Positions 11,523-25,776 of a stretch of 64,000 nucleotides of DNA are shown here, piece by piece; positions within the stretch are counted from its first letter, which is position 1, and each line of letters starts with the position of its first letter. This DNA is from Cryptomeria japonica (Eukaryota; Streptophyta; Pinopsida; Cupressales; Cupressaceae). A program made the position numbers and the translations under genes. The stretch is taken from assembly GCF_030272615.1 (NCBI RefSeq), contig NC_081405.1:156381454-156445453 (forward strand), in the 5' to 3' direction. Below the pieces are notes generated by a model. That model did not search any database, was not told the origin of the DNA, and saw nothing but the letters and a program-made list of their open reading frames with translations.

Positions 11523-12757
11523 TGATGAATACTAAGAAGGGGGGTGAATCAGTATGCCAAAAAATACTATAAACAAACTTTTGAACAATTTAGCAGATAA
11601 CCTATACAACATATTCACTAATAAACTGGTTAAGACAAATGCAAACCAAATAGCAAACAAAGCATTCACCCACAAAAACACAATCACCATAACACAAGAT
11701 ATTTGATGTGGAAACCCAAATGGGAAAAACCACGGTGAGAAGAAACTCACAAGTAACTATCTGTAGAATAGAAACCAGACTGGTTAAGGTCAGACTAGTT
11801 AAGGACATACAATGTTCTTCAGCAGAACAGATCCTGTTAGGAATCTAGATCTCTGTTAGGAGATAAGTCCTGTTAAAGACTACCTTGTTAAAGGATTTCT
11901 GTAAGTCCTGTTAAATACTACCTTGTGAAAGGATTTCAGACCCATAGTTGTGAACCACCTTGTTAGAGGATTTACAAAGGCTTTGTTAGGTCTACCTGGT
12001 TAAGGGTTTCAGACTTATCAAAGATATTAGTAATAAAAAAGTGAATGATCTAGATACTAGCACAGTATGCTTTGTTAGATCCTTGACAACTCATTGTTAG
12101 TGCATTTTAGCATTACTTTAGTCTTCAATATCTCCACTCTCTATCTCTTCACACAAACCTAATCTACTCTACAATGATTGCACATAACCTTTTCTATCAC
12201 ACATCTCTCACATATCATGCATGTGAACCCTAGACATGATGTCCTTATAAAGGAAACTGATTTCATGTTGGTCCAATAGGATCAGACTACAAGTTCCTAG
12301 GTTCAGTGCATCTAGACACATTTGGTAACATGACACAAAATCACCACCCAAGTGTCGGTGGATGATAACTCATCACAAATTATAGTAATACTAGTTGGTA
12401 ACTCATCACAAAGTAATACCGGTTAATACAATATAACGATTACCGGTTGTCAAAAATGAAGACTGGTAGATCATAGTGTTCCGATCAAAAGTTAACTACC
12501 GCTTGGGTCCTTCGTACTGCTTGCGATCCTTGAACCACTTGGGATCTCCATACCGCTTGATCTATTCAGTCAATCTGTAACTGGTAAACATCTTCTGCAA
12601 AATTCCAATAGTCTAAAGACTATTCATTCAATAATACACAATACTGGTTGGAACAATTACTAGTTGAGCATAACTCATACATCAAGAAAGCGTGTGTCCA
12701 TCATCAAGAAAGTGTGTGTCCATCATTGACAATCAAAACATCATCAAAATGCCAACA
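11523..12757 (-). mobile_element. Element F 3' LTR
   Basis: Starts TGATGAATACTAAG, ends AATGCCAACA. Contains GAAGGGGGGTGAATCA near its start and GGAAACCCAAATGGG followed by AAAAACCACGG near 11710. It aligns with 17844-19041 along its length, with many transitions. The purine-rich tract (complement of ATCTCTCCCTTTGG) abuts at 12758-12771. Confidence 0.9.
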
Positions 12758-13039
12758 ATCTCTCCCTTTGGCATTGATGGCAACACTTAGGAAAATTGTG
12801 ACATCTAAGTGTTTTTACAACAAAAATGCCATAATTAAAATTACTCCCCCTAAGCATATACACTATCCCTTTTGCAGAAATTACAATGTACACTACTTCC
12901 CACAATGGTAACATGAAAGTATACATGAAATGGTAACGTTCACCAAACTTTTAAGTACACTAATCCCCCTTTGCCAACAATGACAAAGTAATGCAAAGTA
13001 ACCCCTATTTCCTTATATAAGAAAAAATAGAGTAAATGT

Positions 13040-16000
13040 TCATGACAGTAAGGAATGAAATTTCTCAAAAATAGATTTAAAGTCCTGCAAAAAAATTTTC
13101 ATGGCCAATGTCCATGAATCAAGTAATGAGGTAGCAACCTCACTTTCAGTCTTCATCTAGAATATTAGTTCTTCCATTGCATCAATGGTACTCATCTCTT
13201 GAGTTACTGTGATAGCTTCCAGGTTGAGAAAACATTTATGAAGAATCTGTAGTCTTGGCAACAAGAGCAGTTGAAGCTCCTACAAATCTTTAGTCCAGTT
13301 AGTGATCTCTGAGTCCATCTTGGCTGTCTAACACTGAAAGTGATGAACCGTTTGTCCATATGTAGTGAAGAGATCATAAGGCATCTTGAAGATGCTAATA
13401 TATGCCTGGAACTTCAATTGGAGTTTATCTTTCTATTTAAGCACATCATCACAAAATAGATGGGGTTGGCAGATTTTACTCAAAAGTAATTTGCCCTCAT
13501 CCATAGTAACACTGATATCCTTCTGCTATTTCAGTAATTGTGTCTAGAGCTCATTCATTTTCTTGACTAAGGAAGTGTTGAGTGCCTTTTCTTGGTTGTT
13601 CTTTGCAGTGGCTTCAGCAACATCTTCCAAGCATTGTACCTGGTTCTCCACTACGATACATAGAATTTTAAGCTTGGATAGAGAGTAATCGGTACTGGGG
13701 AGGTTGGTACCGAGAATTAGACTAGTGAGGGTGTCAACTGCAGTTTGTATGACATCCTGTTCTTTCTTCCTTTGTAATTCTTCCAATCTTTCCTATGCAA
13801 GTTTGATGCTACGCAGTAGCTTAGACTCATTTGCAAGAGTTAGATCAATAGGACTAGTGGTATCAACTAGTTTGGTTTGATCACTGGTTGCCTTAGGAGT
13901 CTCAGCTTGTGTGTTCTTCTTTGCTTCCTTCTCCTCTTCTACTTTTTTCTTATCTTCCTCCTTCTTCCTTTCTTCTTCCTTCCTCTTGTGTTCTTCTTTC
14001 TTCTTGTGTTCTTCTTTCATCTTCTGCTCTTCTTTCCTCTTATCCTCTTCTTTCCTCTTCTCCTATTCTTTCCTCTTTTCCTCCTCTTTCTTCTTCTCTT
14101 CCTCTTTGTCCAGAGTGAAATCCTCACTATCTAATGCATCAACATCAATAGTGTCAATTTTCTCTGTCACTCTTTCACCTTCACTATCAAATACTTCATC
14201 TGGTTTGCCTAATGATAGGTCTAGTGCTTTTTTAGCCTTCTTATTGGCTTTAAATACTCAGTGCATATTGACAGCATCTTTCACATGTATGTGAGTATCC
14301 TTTTCCACTTCAGAAGCTTTACCTTCTAGTAGCTTGAGTCTTCTCCTTCTCATGAAGAAGATGCCTTTGTTCTTATCCATTATTTCAAACAACTCAAAAT
14401 TAGAAGAATCAGGAAAATATTGTGGAAAATTTTTCTCTCTGATCTCCTATTCTCTCTCAATGGTAATGCACCATTTGTTATCCAAAGAATTATACAAAGA
14501 ATCTATTGTAACCAATCTAATCTCAGATGGCGACCAGTCATTAACACATAAATATTTAATGACTTCCTATTCTATCTCCTCTCTTTCATTATCATTAAAT
14601 CATCAAAATACTCCTTTAGATCATCAAGCACTTTTCTCCTAATATTCTTAATTGTCCTCTGACAATGTGTCATTGGTTTATAAGAGGAAATATCTATATT
14701 TACCGGTGCTGAAGTTGCAGGAACATTACCGGTAGACTTCGCCTTCTTGCTTAATTTCCTTGTCTTCTTTGGTTGAATTTCCAGTTCAGTGTCCTTTGAC
14801 TCCGGTGAGTTGGTTTTGGTTTTCCACTTCCTCTCAAATACCTTTTCTGGAATAATCTTAGGTTTCTTCTTAGCTGGTGACAGCTTGGTCATTTTCGGAC
14901 TGGTAGAGGTAACCGGTGTAGATATCGATGGTACTACTTTGTCCTTTTTCTATTTTGGTTCTTCAACTAGTGTGACCCTTTCCATGTAGGCATCGGTTCT
15001 CTTTTTCTTAGCATCCAATGGTGAGGCAAGTAGGGTAGAGGCATACCCAATCAACATGTTATTCATTACTTCATACCCCATTGGTTCAACTACTTCCTTT
15101 CTTGGTTCCACTGCTTCCATTATGCAGTCATCTATCCTTATTGTGAAGCAAATGTCATCTTCATACTTCTTCACAATATCATTAGATATCCTCATTCTTT
15201 GGCTCATTTTCTGCTTGAATTCAACAAAATACTTGTTAAGAACCTCAGGATATCTAGTTCCCACTATTTGTAGACTTTCCTTGATTTGTCTGGAGACTGG
15301 TAAGTCAGTAGACCATTGCACATCACCTACTCTAGATAAATAACCTTGAAAGTAGAAGAATAAACTGACCAGAAGTTGGCCAAATTTGAACCTTAGAGAA
15401 TTGTCCTATTTGATGGACTTTAGATTCAATAGCAATTGCTTCTGTAGATAGGTACATAGGTCAAATGTAGTGTCTTCCTTGATCATTCTGTAAGCAACAT
15501 TCATCGCAGCAACAGGGATAGAGTTTATTCTGCTAGCATAAAACATCTAGTAACCAATCACCATGTAAGCATATTTAACTAGATCATCAAAGATGGTATT
15601 GACGGTCATCGCCCATTGGTCACTCACAAAAATGGTGAGCTTGGTCATTTCAGTTTTGGTGACCTTTCATAGAGCTGGTACCTCTCCAATATTGTAGAAA
15701 CCGATGACAACATGAATTTCTTCCGGTGTGATGTCATGCGTCCGCTCGAGGTACATCTTATCACCATGTACTCTGTTGAGGATAATGCGGATATGATCTT
15801 CTATGAACTCTTCCATAAAATATACTGCATTATGCAGTTTCATCTTCTCAAGGACAGTGTACTCCGGTTTGATCTTCTTATCATCCCCATAGAACAGACT
15901 TAGCTGGGAATGAATCACTAGGGATCCTAGGTCTTCCAATTTATAGTCAATATACCCTGAAATATCTTCCTCAACAATAACTCCGACGGGTATTTGGGAT

Positions 16001-16083
16001 AGGGCATTTTATTTCATTTTATTTTGAAGAAATTAAGTTGAATCTATAGGTGCACTAGAACTAGAGTGCGATGCAGAAGCCAT
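13040..16083 (-). pseudogene. Element F second ORF, unknown function
   Basis: From ATG at 16083 (MASASHSSSS...) to the stop near 13040 the sequence reads as a protein of about 1000 codons, broken by scattered stops and at least one frame change. The N-terminal third is globular-looking (motifs such as HDITPEEIHVVIGFYNIGE and FVSDQWAMTVNTI, 15600-15800). The middle is basic and Lys/Pro-rich (14570-14990). Then come runs of Lys/Glu (KKEEHKRKEEERKKEED, 13960-14020) and a Leu-rich coiled-coil tail. I see no RT, integrase, protease or helicase motif. The globular part loosely recalls the putative plant transposon protein found in other non-autonomous plant elements, but that is a weak guess. Many stops fit CAG-to-TAG decay. 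Confidence 0.55.
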
Positions 16084-16572
16084 GATAAGAAAGAAATTCA
16101 AGAAATACCTTCATAATCCAAAATTTAGGGTTTGCCAATGTCACCCTCAATACACCACTTCGGTTGCTAGATTACCACTTAGTGTTCTTCACTGATAGAT
16201 TGAAAAAGATCTCTGGATTCCTCTGCAAGATTTTTGAATTCTCTTTGAATCGCTAGACGAATCGCTCTTTGTCGCTCTGCTCTTGAAAATTCTTCTCTCG
16301 AAAACAGATAAGTGAAAATGACAATGAAAAACCCTTTTAAACAGACTTTCACCTACCATCATAAATGCATTACCGCTAGGGCACAAACCCTAATTTTGCC
16401 TTTTACCACTTCAAATCTTCTGTCAATTGACAGGTAACATATACCAGTTAAGGTCTTTACCAATATAAACTGGGGGTTTGAAATATTTCACCGATATGTT
16501 CCCCCTCAGCTTTTCTGAAGCTCAGTTTGCCGGTTCAGAGACTTCCACACTAGGTGTAGAAACTGGTTCATC

Positions 16573-17820
16573 CTATGACACTTCTTCTGATTTATTTTTC
16601 CAAGTTTTATTCATTTCTGTTTGAACAGTTTCAACATAAATCTTCCCTTCAAGAGTGATCGGTATATCATCCGATAGGTTCTTTCTTAGTCTACAAGTTC
16701 TGGTAGTGTGTCCCGGGTTGTCGCAATGATAGCATACCATTCCAGGTGTTCTCCATGGTCCATTATTCATACTTCTGTTCTTCCTTCTGCATGTTGCAGC
16801 AGTGTAACCGCTACCACAATAGATCAAACAAGTTGTTCTCCAACTATTAGCCACTTGATAACCACCTGACAGATGGTCATAGGTATTGTATAGGTTGGGA
16901 TTTCGGTTCATAGGAAATTCTGGAATAACTCCTTGAGTCCTTAGAGGAAATCTCCCAGTGTTGTGCAAAACTGACCTACATTCAAATGCTCTATGCCCAA
17001 ACTTGTTGCATGCATAATAGTTTCCATTGAATCTATTGGATATAGGCATATTGTTTTGAAAATAAGGAAAATTATTGTAGGCCTTGCTTCTACACACATT
17101 AGTAGTATGTCCTTTGAGACAATTAAAGCAAACAGGTTTAAATTTTTTCTTACCTTTTCCTTTGGATGTTGGTTGTTTCTTTGATGCTTCAACTTTTGTT
17201 CCAGAGGTCTCTCCTTCCTCATATCCAGAGAAACCAAGTCCAGTGGTATTCTTTACTGGCTTTGTCGATTCTAGCTTTTGCTCTAGCTTAGCAGTACTCT
17301 GATTGAATTTAGCAAGTATCTGCTTTGACTCAGTAAGTTCCTTGGAAATAGCAGCATTAGATTCCATTAAGGTTGCACTCTTAAAAATAGCCATGTTTAG
17401 TTTACCTTGCATTTTTTCTATTTCCACTTTACTGTCTTGGAGATGAGTGGTAAGGGTACTGATTTCTTGCTTCAGCTTGGAGATCTCATGATCTTTGTGT
17501 TTTACTAGATCTTTAGCTTTCCTCCTATTCTCAATCTCGTAACTCATTCTGATAGTTAGTCCTTCCAACTCTCTTCTCAGATAAGCTTTAGATTCATTCA
17601 GTTTTTCAACTTCTTCAACTAGGGCATCCATGTTTGCTTCATCAGAAGGGCTATTTTCAGTGAGTTCCATCAGTTTCTTAGCATGCTCTCTTCTTTTTGT
17701 GAAAGAGGCTTTATACTTGACTTTGAGTTCATCATAGGCTCTCTAAGTCTGAGTGAGATGATGAGTAAGTTACCTTACATTGTATTCCCCCATATCTCCT
17801 TCCAAGTGGTTAGACTTATA
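16573..17820 (-). pseudogene. Element F Gag-like protein with zinc knuckles
   Basis: The main open stretch (16573-17670, about 365 codons) starts with about 130 residues of predicted coiled coil (heptad-like Leu/Ile with Glu/Lys), then a basic KGKGKKKFK linker and a row of CCHC-like knuckles: CFNCLKGHTTNVC, CNKFGHRAFEC (upstream Cys partly lost), a degenerate CGSGYTAATC and CYHCDNPGHTTRTC. Several knuckles in a row fit a nucleic-acid-binding Gag. The usual Copia Gag (UBN2-type) domain is not visible; the coiled coil takes its place. Upstream to about 17820 the frame continues with stops. The same coiled coil occurs in element G. Role inferred: particle protein of a non-autonomous element. Confidence 0.7.
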
Positions 17821-17829
17821 GAATGGTTG

Positions 17830-17841
17830 GCTCTGATACCA
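17830..17841 (-). other. Element F primer-binding site
   Basis: GCTCTGATACCA, complement of the plant initiator tRNA-Met primer site, two bases from the 5' LTR. Confidence 0.9.
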
Positions 17842-17843
17842 AT

Positions 17844-19041
17844 TGATGAATACTAAGAGGGGGGGTGAATTATAAAGCCAAAAAATACTAGAAACAAACT
17901 TTTGAACAATTTAGCAGATAATCGGTACAATAGATTCACTAATAAATCGGTTAAGACAAATGCAAACCAAATAGAAAACAAAGCATTCACCCACAAAAGA
18001 AAAATCACCATAACACAAGATATTTGACATAGAAACCCAAATGGGAAAAACCATGGTGAGCAAAAAATCACAAGTAACTATCTGCAGAATAGAAAGTAGA
18101 CCGGTTAAGGTCATACAATGTTCTTCACCAGAATAGATCCTATTAGGAATCTAGATCTCTATTAGGAGATAAGCCCTGTTAAAGACTACCTTGTTAAAGG
18201 ATTTCTGTAAGTCTTGTTAAAGACTACCATGTGAAAGGATTTCAGATCCACAGTTGTGAACCACCTTGTTAGAGGATTTACAAAGGCTTTGTTGGGTCTA
18301 CCCGGTTAAGGGTTTCAGACTTGTTGAAGATATTAGTAATCAACAAGTAAATGATCTAGATACTAGCACAATATGCTTGGTTAGATCCTTGACAGCTCAT
18401 TGTTAATGCATTTTAGCATTACTTCAGTCTTCAATATCTCCACACTCTATCTCTTCACACAGACCTAATCTGCTCTACAATGATCGCACATAACATTTTC
18501 TATCACACATCTCTCACATATCATGAATGAAAACCCTAGACATGATGTCCTTATAAAGGAAACTGATTTCATGTCGGTTCAATAGGATTAGACTACAAGT
18601 TCCTAGGTTCAGTGCATCTAGACACATTTGGTAACATGACACAAAATCACCACCAAAGTGTTGATGGATGATAACTCATCACACATTACAGTAATACCGA
18701 TTGGTAATTCATCACAGAGTAATACCAGTTAATACAATATACCAATTACCGGTTTTCAAAAATGAAGACTGGTAGATCATAGTGTTCCGATCAAAAGTTA
18801 ACTACCGCTTGGGTCCTTCGTACCGCTTGTGATCCTTGAACCACTTGGGAACTCCATACCGCTTGAGCTCTTCAGTCAATCTATGACTGGTAAACATCTT
18901 CAGCAAAATACCGATAGTATAAAGACTATTCATTCAATAATACACAATACCAATTGGAACAATTATCAGTTGAGCATAACTCATACATCAAGAAAGTGTG
19001 TGTCCATCAATGACAATCAAAACATCATCAAAATGCCAACA
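17844..19041 (-). mobile_element. Element F 5' LTR
   Basis: TGATGAATACTAAG to AATGCCAACA, mate of 11523-12757. It has GAGGGGGGGTGAATTA near the primer site and the GGAAACCCAAATGGG motif near 18030. GTAGT follows at 19042-19046. Confidence 0.9.
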
Positions 19042-19786
19042 GTAGTCTACCCAAGAATGCCCAAAGAGAATTATTGTTGGGTTCCTCTATTTTTTCTTGC
19101 CTTTGTAATGCTTTACTTAATGTTGTTCTACTAAGGTTTAATGACTTACTTGTTTTTCTTAACAAACGATATTTTTTTATTTTCTTGCTCATTATTGTTA
19201 ATGTAATGATACATCATGTAACATTAGAATATTTAGTATGTGATTTTGAACCAATAGCTTGATATTAATCAAATATATTTCTCACAATAGTTCTTTTGTT
19301 ATTACTTTAAGATGATCTTAGGCCTATAATTTTCATTGTCTCTCTAAAATTCAAATTTTTATTCATTTGAACAATTAATTGACATCTTGCAGTTTGATTT
19401 AAGTTTTCAAAATAGTTTTGCCATATTATTTTAACCATTCTCCTACAATTTAGTTCATTCATTTTATCAGGCATTGGCTTCAATATATTATCATCAATGT
19501 CAATTAGATACTTTGGTTTCCTACGAATGATTCTAGGAGGTGTTAACATCGGTGCATTGCATGCATTGTGTACTTTCAATTCATCAAATAGAGCAGGTGT
19601 ATGTTCATCATTTAATTGACTATTAAATGTGATCTCTTCTTCAATTGTATTAGGTTCACATGGTAAACCAAATGTCTCTTCTTCAATTGCATTAGGTGCA
19701 TTATGTTTGTTTGGTAAATCAAATTGAGATGTTGAGGATGATATACCTTCTTGTCCCATTGATCTTATGTCACGTAATTTCTTCAT
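19042..19786 (-). pseudogene. DDE-transposase-like gene, N-terminal part
   Basis: Two coding stretches upstream of the F insertion. 19307-19786 encodes an Asn/Glu-rich segment from a Met, ending RETMKIIGLRS. 19047 to about 19230 reads MSKKIKKYRLLRKTSKSLNL then SRTTLSKALQRQEKIEE, which looks like a helix-turn-helix DNA-binding segment, and continues to LGR at the junction. Removing F and one GTAGT copy joins this LGR directly in frame to LPCKDKVVDAL at 11480-11517, so F landed in an exon. The link between the two stretches is broken by stops or an intron. The first 19042-19046 is the right duplication copy. Role inferred: N-terminal DNA-binding region of the transposase-like protein. Confidence 0.6.
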
Positions 19787-20156
19787 ATGTTTCCTTTTTC
19801 TTTCCTTTTCAACCTCTCATTGTTCCATCGTTCCTCACTTGTTCCTTCCCATGGTTGATATTAGTTGTCCTAAATAGAATCATATCACATATATATGTAA
19901 ACAAAAGTTCATAAAAAATCAAATAACCATAAATATGCTTCTTCTTATTATTTTTTGAATCAAAGCTATTAAAAAATCACAATAATATTGAATAAACTAA
20001 TAAGAACAAAAATTCAATCATTTGAAATCATACAAAAATAGAAAATTCACTTACTTCTAATAGTGACAAGTGCATACACAGTTGCAGTGGGGCCTTAAAC
20101 AATCTCAAAAACTTCTTTTCAGGCCGTTGAGAGTGTTGGGGAACTAAAACTATGTC
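19787..20156. other. 5' flank of transposase-like gene
   Basis: AT-rich sequence between the presumed start of the minus-strand gene and the sub-terminal motifs. No gene seen. It would hold the promoter and 5' leader if the gene model is right. Confidence 0.35.
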
Positions 20157-20348
20157 TAAGTACCATGTACACGGTCTATTAATAACCTCGTACACATTGT
20201 TAGTATCTAAAATGTTTGCAAGCCCAAAAGTATTTTTTTTGCACCCTGTACATGCTTAGAACTCATAAATATCATGTACGCACTCCTAGGACTTAAAAAT
20301 GTTATGGCAGGGTAGAGAACTAATAGGCTCACTACCCGTATGTACAAT
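20157..20348. repeat. Right sub-terminal motif cluster, inner set
   Basis: Copies of the TAC-core motif seen at 3777-3923: TACCATGTACACGGT at 20161, CCTCGTACACATTGT at 20187, CACCCTGTACATGCT at 20242, ATCATGTACGCACTC at 20271 and ACCCGTATGTACAAT at 20334. The last one, with TTTATAGTAA after it, resembles TACCGTGTACAAGC...TTTATAGTAA at 61581, so the two right-hand clusters are related and the GA array lies between them. Confidence 0.5.
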
Positions 20349-20362
20349 TTATAGTAAATAGA

Positions 20363-22799
<2,437 letters not shown>

Positions 22800-25640
22800 T
22801 CAACCTTACAAATACTCAAGTCCTTCCTATGGTACTTGGTAAGGGTTATGAAAATGAGACCTCCAAGGTCTGAACCTTCTTGACTTTCTTCCTAGGTATA
22901 GCCAATGGTTTCTGGACAATCAACTCCTCCACTTGAGGTTGTCACCTCAGCTACTCACACTCACCTCTTTTGGGCTCCAACCACTCCTGCTAGAATCTTA
23001 GCACACCAAATCCCCTTATGGTTTCCCAATGAATTAATAAGGTATCTTCATTGTGTTTTTAATTTTAAGACTCACCAATTCCATCGGCATGGTTTCTGAA
23101 GCCTTCTAGGTCTCTACCGACACCTAAATTGGCCTAATTGCATTAGCCCTCCTTAAGTAGTTTTTGGTGTTTAATTTGAAAAAGTCCCAAACAAGGCTAG
23201 GAATAAATCATGGATTCGGATACCCTTTTGGAATTTGTAGAAAATACTAGAAAAGTGCATCTAGTTTATCTATATACGTGTGGTTTCTAATGTTGCACTA
23301 TTTTGTTGGGTTTTAGGCTTAACCAGTGGATGGACAAACTTGGTCTAGAACCTTTCACCAATCAAAAATCCTACTATAAAAACCTTGGAAACCTTCAAGG
23401 ACACTCTGAGGGATTTCCATACATATTCCACTTGGGCTTGCATCAATCTCCAAGTGCTCACAAATCGCACTTTGCTTATTATCCTAACTCACCTACTCCC
23501 AGCGGTGAGCCTAGGTCTTCATTGTTTCTCCTCCTCCTGGACCTAAAACATCACACTTCATATTCCAAAACTATATACAGACCCTAACGTAGAATTCTTA
23601 ATGATTACAACAAGTTCCATCAAATAATGCCTAGGCTAGAGCCATTTCTTGCTCTTAAACCCTACTTTCAAGGGTTTTGCTCCTAGTAGCAAAGAATGAC
23701 AGAAATCTTCACAACATGGAACAATCAAACTTCAAAATCAACCTTAATGAAATAAAATACAATGAAAATACAAATATGGAAATGAGTTTACACCATCTAG
23801 GTCGTACTAGACCATACAAGCAATGAAAAACAAGACAAAACTATCAAAAACCCGGTGGAAACAAGATTGTTTCACAAAGCAAAAACTTTCTCTTGCATTT
23901 ACAATTCTCCAACCCATATAATGAAGTGAAATTTGCCTTATATCCACTAGTTTAGTTGGTTAAACCAACTACCTAACGATCATAACCAAAAAAATGCAAC
24001 TTTTGCAAGAAATTGCAAAATGTTGCTCAACAACTTTTGACAACTTTTGCTCTAGGATGCAATTCTGCATTCTATTGCATTCTAAGACTCTTGAAGGTCC
24101 TCAAAAACCTTCCAAGACCTAAACACAACTCAATTGACTCCTAATATATGAATACATTCATCTAGAGTATTTTCCTGTGACCTACCTGATGAGTTTTGAC
24201 ATTGTCATATTTCTATCCTCAGAACTCTTGAGTTTTTGTCATCTTTTGATTTGCATAAGTAGTAGTGATGCATTGAAAGTTTAATATATGTATTCTATAT
24301 GTTAGCCTAAACCTATTAAATCTTGTTTTATCTTTGCTAGTTTATTCCTACAACCATGCCATTTATTCCTATGGCCATGTGATTTATTCATGTTTCCATG
24401 CAGATTGTTTAGGGCAATATCATATGTGAAATTAATAGATGTCCTGATTAAATAAAATGCATATGCATGTTATTTCTTTTGTAGTGTAGGGAATAAAGGA
24501 TGCTGTGGTGGATGTTTTCCTTTCATTCTAGTTGAAGGAAATGATACTTAAGAAGATGACTAAAGATCAAATTGCAAAAAAGATGAGAAGCGTAAGGAAT
24601 GGCATAAGTGGAGCAATCAAGCGATAGTACCGTAGTCTAACTTAGGTGGACATTGAAGTTGTAAATACTGCCACAATATGTTATGACTGTGGTTCGGTTT
24701 AGATCCACATTTCCTGCAACATAACTCTAGCTATCTCCTTTCTCAGTCAATTATCTGCCTCCTCTTTTTGGCATGATTTGTGTTGTCTATTGTAGATGAT
24801 TTCTTTTTAATAATAAGCTCTTTATCTTCTCGGGGGTTAGATAGAAAGAGAAGAGAAATAGAGAAGAGGATTTTTCCTAAGTATTTTTGAATTTTCTTTT
24901 CATATTGAATCATGTAATGACTCCCAAAGAATGATGAATAAAAATATGTTATTCTAAGCTTTTAGAGTTGTTTTTAGGAAGCCTAGTATTGCTCATACAA
25001 GGGGGCCCACTTGGTGAGTGTTCCTGTGCATTTGTTAAGATTAGTTTTCTTTCCTTAGCTATAGTAGATGTTCTTGCATTGACTGTTCCTATAGCCACTG
25101 GAAACAAATCCACTGACTATTCCTGTAGCAAAACCATAACAGAGTAATTTCTATTTATCAGCATTGAATTTAACCAGTATTGCTTTTATGAATTTATGCA
25201 GAAGTTTTCCTGTAGCCTTTCTATAGTTTCAATTCTTGCTTATCTTTTCTGCATAATGTTAGTTTGTGCAGTAATGTAGAATAGCTATTGTAGGAACTTA
25301 GTGCATATATAGTGCAGACCCATTTCAAGTATTACATCCCTGGGTTGACAATCATATGAACACTAGCTATGAAAATAATGACTTTACCAAATGAATGTCC
25401 AAACTTCGGGTTGAGACTTCAACTAGAGTTATTATTCTTATTGTTGGGTTGAACACTACCTAAGCAACTCACTTCTCAACCTAGCAGCATCCTGAGCATA
25501 ATTGACTCAAACCAAAATTTGGACAACTTAACCATGGCTATAGTGAGTCCTCAATGGTTGATCCATTATTACATCACACATTAACACAAAAACTAAAACA
25601 AAATAAAAGCTTACATTCTTGGAGTGCTAGGTGCCCTACA
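22800..25640 (-). mobile_element. Element A 3' LTR, truncated, with solo LTR
   Basis: Aligns with 45299-46731 from TCAACCYTACAAATACTCAA to AGCTTACATTCTTGGAGTGC. The first 57 bases are missing. Two length differences: a stretch of about 145 bp near 23115-23255 is absent from the right LTR, and the solo LTR at 24187-25455 is present only here. Ends GTGCCCTACA at 25640; the complement of the polypurine tract (CCATACTCCCCTAGG) follows. Confidence 0.85.
24187..25455. mobile_element. Solo LTR inside element A's LTR
   Basis: A 1269-bp insert starting TGATGAGTTTTGACATTG and ending TTGTTGGGTTGAACA, flanked by the 5-bp duplication CTACC (24182-24186 and 25456-25460). The other A LTR has the uninterrupted site. 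TG...CA ends, length and absence of coding sequence fit a solo LTR left by recombination. Orientation not certain; no similar LTR elsewhere in the window. Confidence 0.8.
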
Positions 25641-25664
25641 CCATACTCCCCTAGGTCAAAGAAC

Positions 25665-25776
25665 TCAAGTCCCTTGAGTTATAAGGTCTGAAATCTCTAC
25701 TCCATGTTGAAGTATATCTACCTCTGACATCCACATGGCATTTGAATCTGGTAATCCTTTCCACTTAACAAGATAG
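25665..25776 (-). pseudogene. Element A chromodomain, distal half
   Basis: Minus-strand VKWKGLPDSNAMWMSE with VDILQHG, then a stop at 25665. YLVKWKG and the following aromatic/acidic residues are the chromodomain signature of plant chromoviruses, thought to guide integration. The proximal half (KTRKRAYKNYL) is at 40692-40730, beyond Copia B. Joining the two at GATAG makes a continuous frame. The normal W in the xxxTWEP position is present as MWMSE. Confidence 0.8.
25772..25776. repeat. Target-site duplication of B, left
   Basis: GATAG directly before LTR B; second copy at 40687-40691. Confidence 0.9.

Larger units (their letters stand above)
11523..19041 (-). mobile_element. Element F: non-autonomous LTR retrotransposon
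   Basis: Complete element of about 7.5 kb flanked by the 5-bp duplication GTAGT. LTRs lie at 11523-12757 and 17844-19041, the tRNA-Met primer site at 17830-17841 and a polypurine tract beside the left LTR. Internally it has a Gag-like protein (16573-17820) and a long second ORF (13040-16083). I see no protease, integrase, RT or RNase H motif anywhere inside. It therefore needs enzymes from another element. It sits inside the transposase-like gene and interrupts its coding frame. Confidence 0.9.

Noticed and set aside
13877..14294. Hydrophobic Phe/Leu/Ser-rich plus-strand ORFs resembling membrane proteins
   Set aside because: They are the antisense of the Lys/Glu-rich part of F's second ORF.
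11523..19041. F as an ordinary autonomous Copia element
   Set aside because: LTRs and primer site fit, but no protease, integrase, RT or RNase H motif is found in either strand of the internal region.
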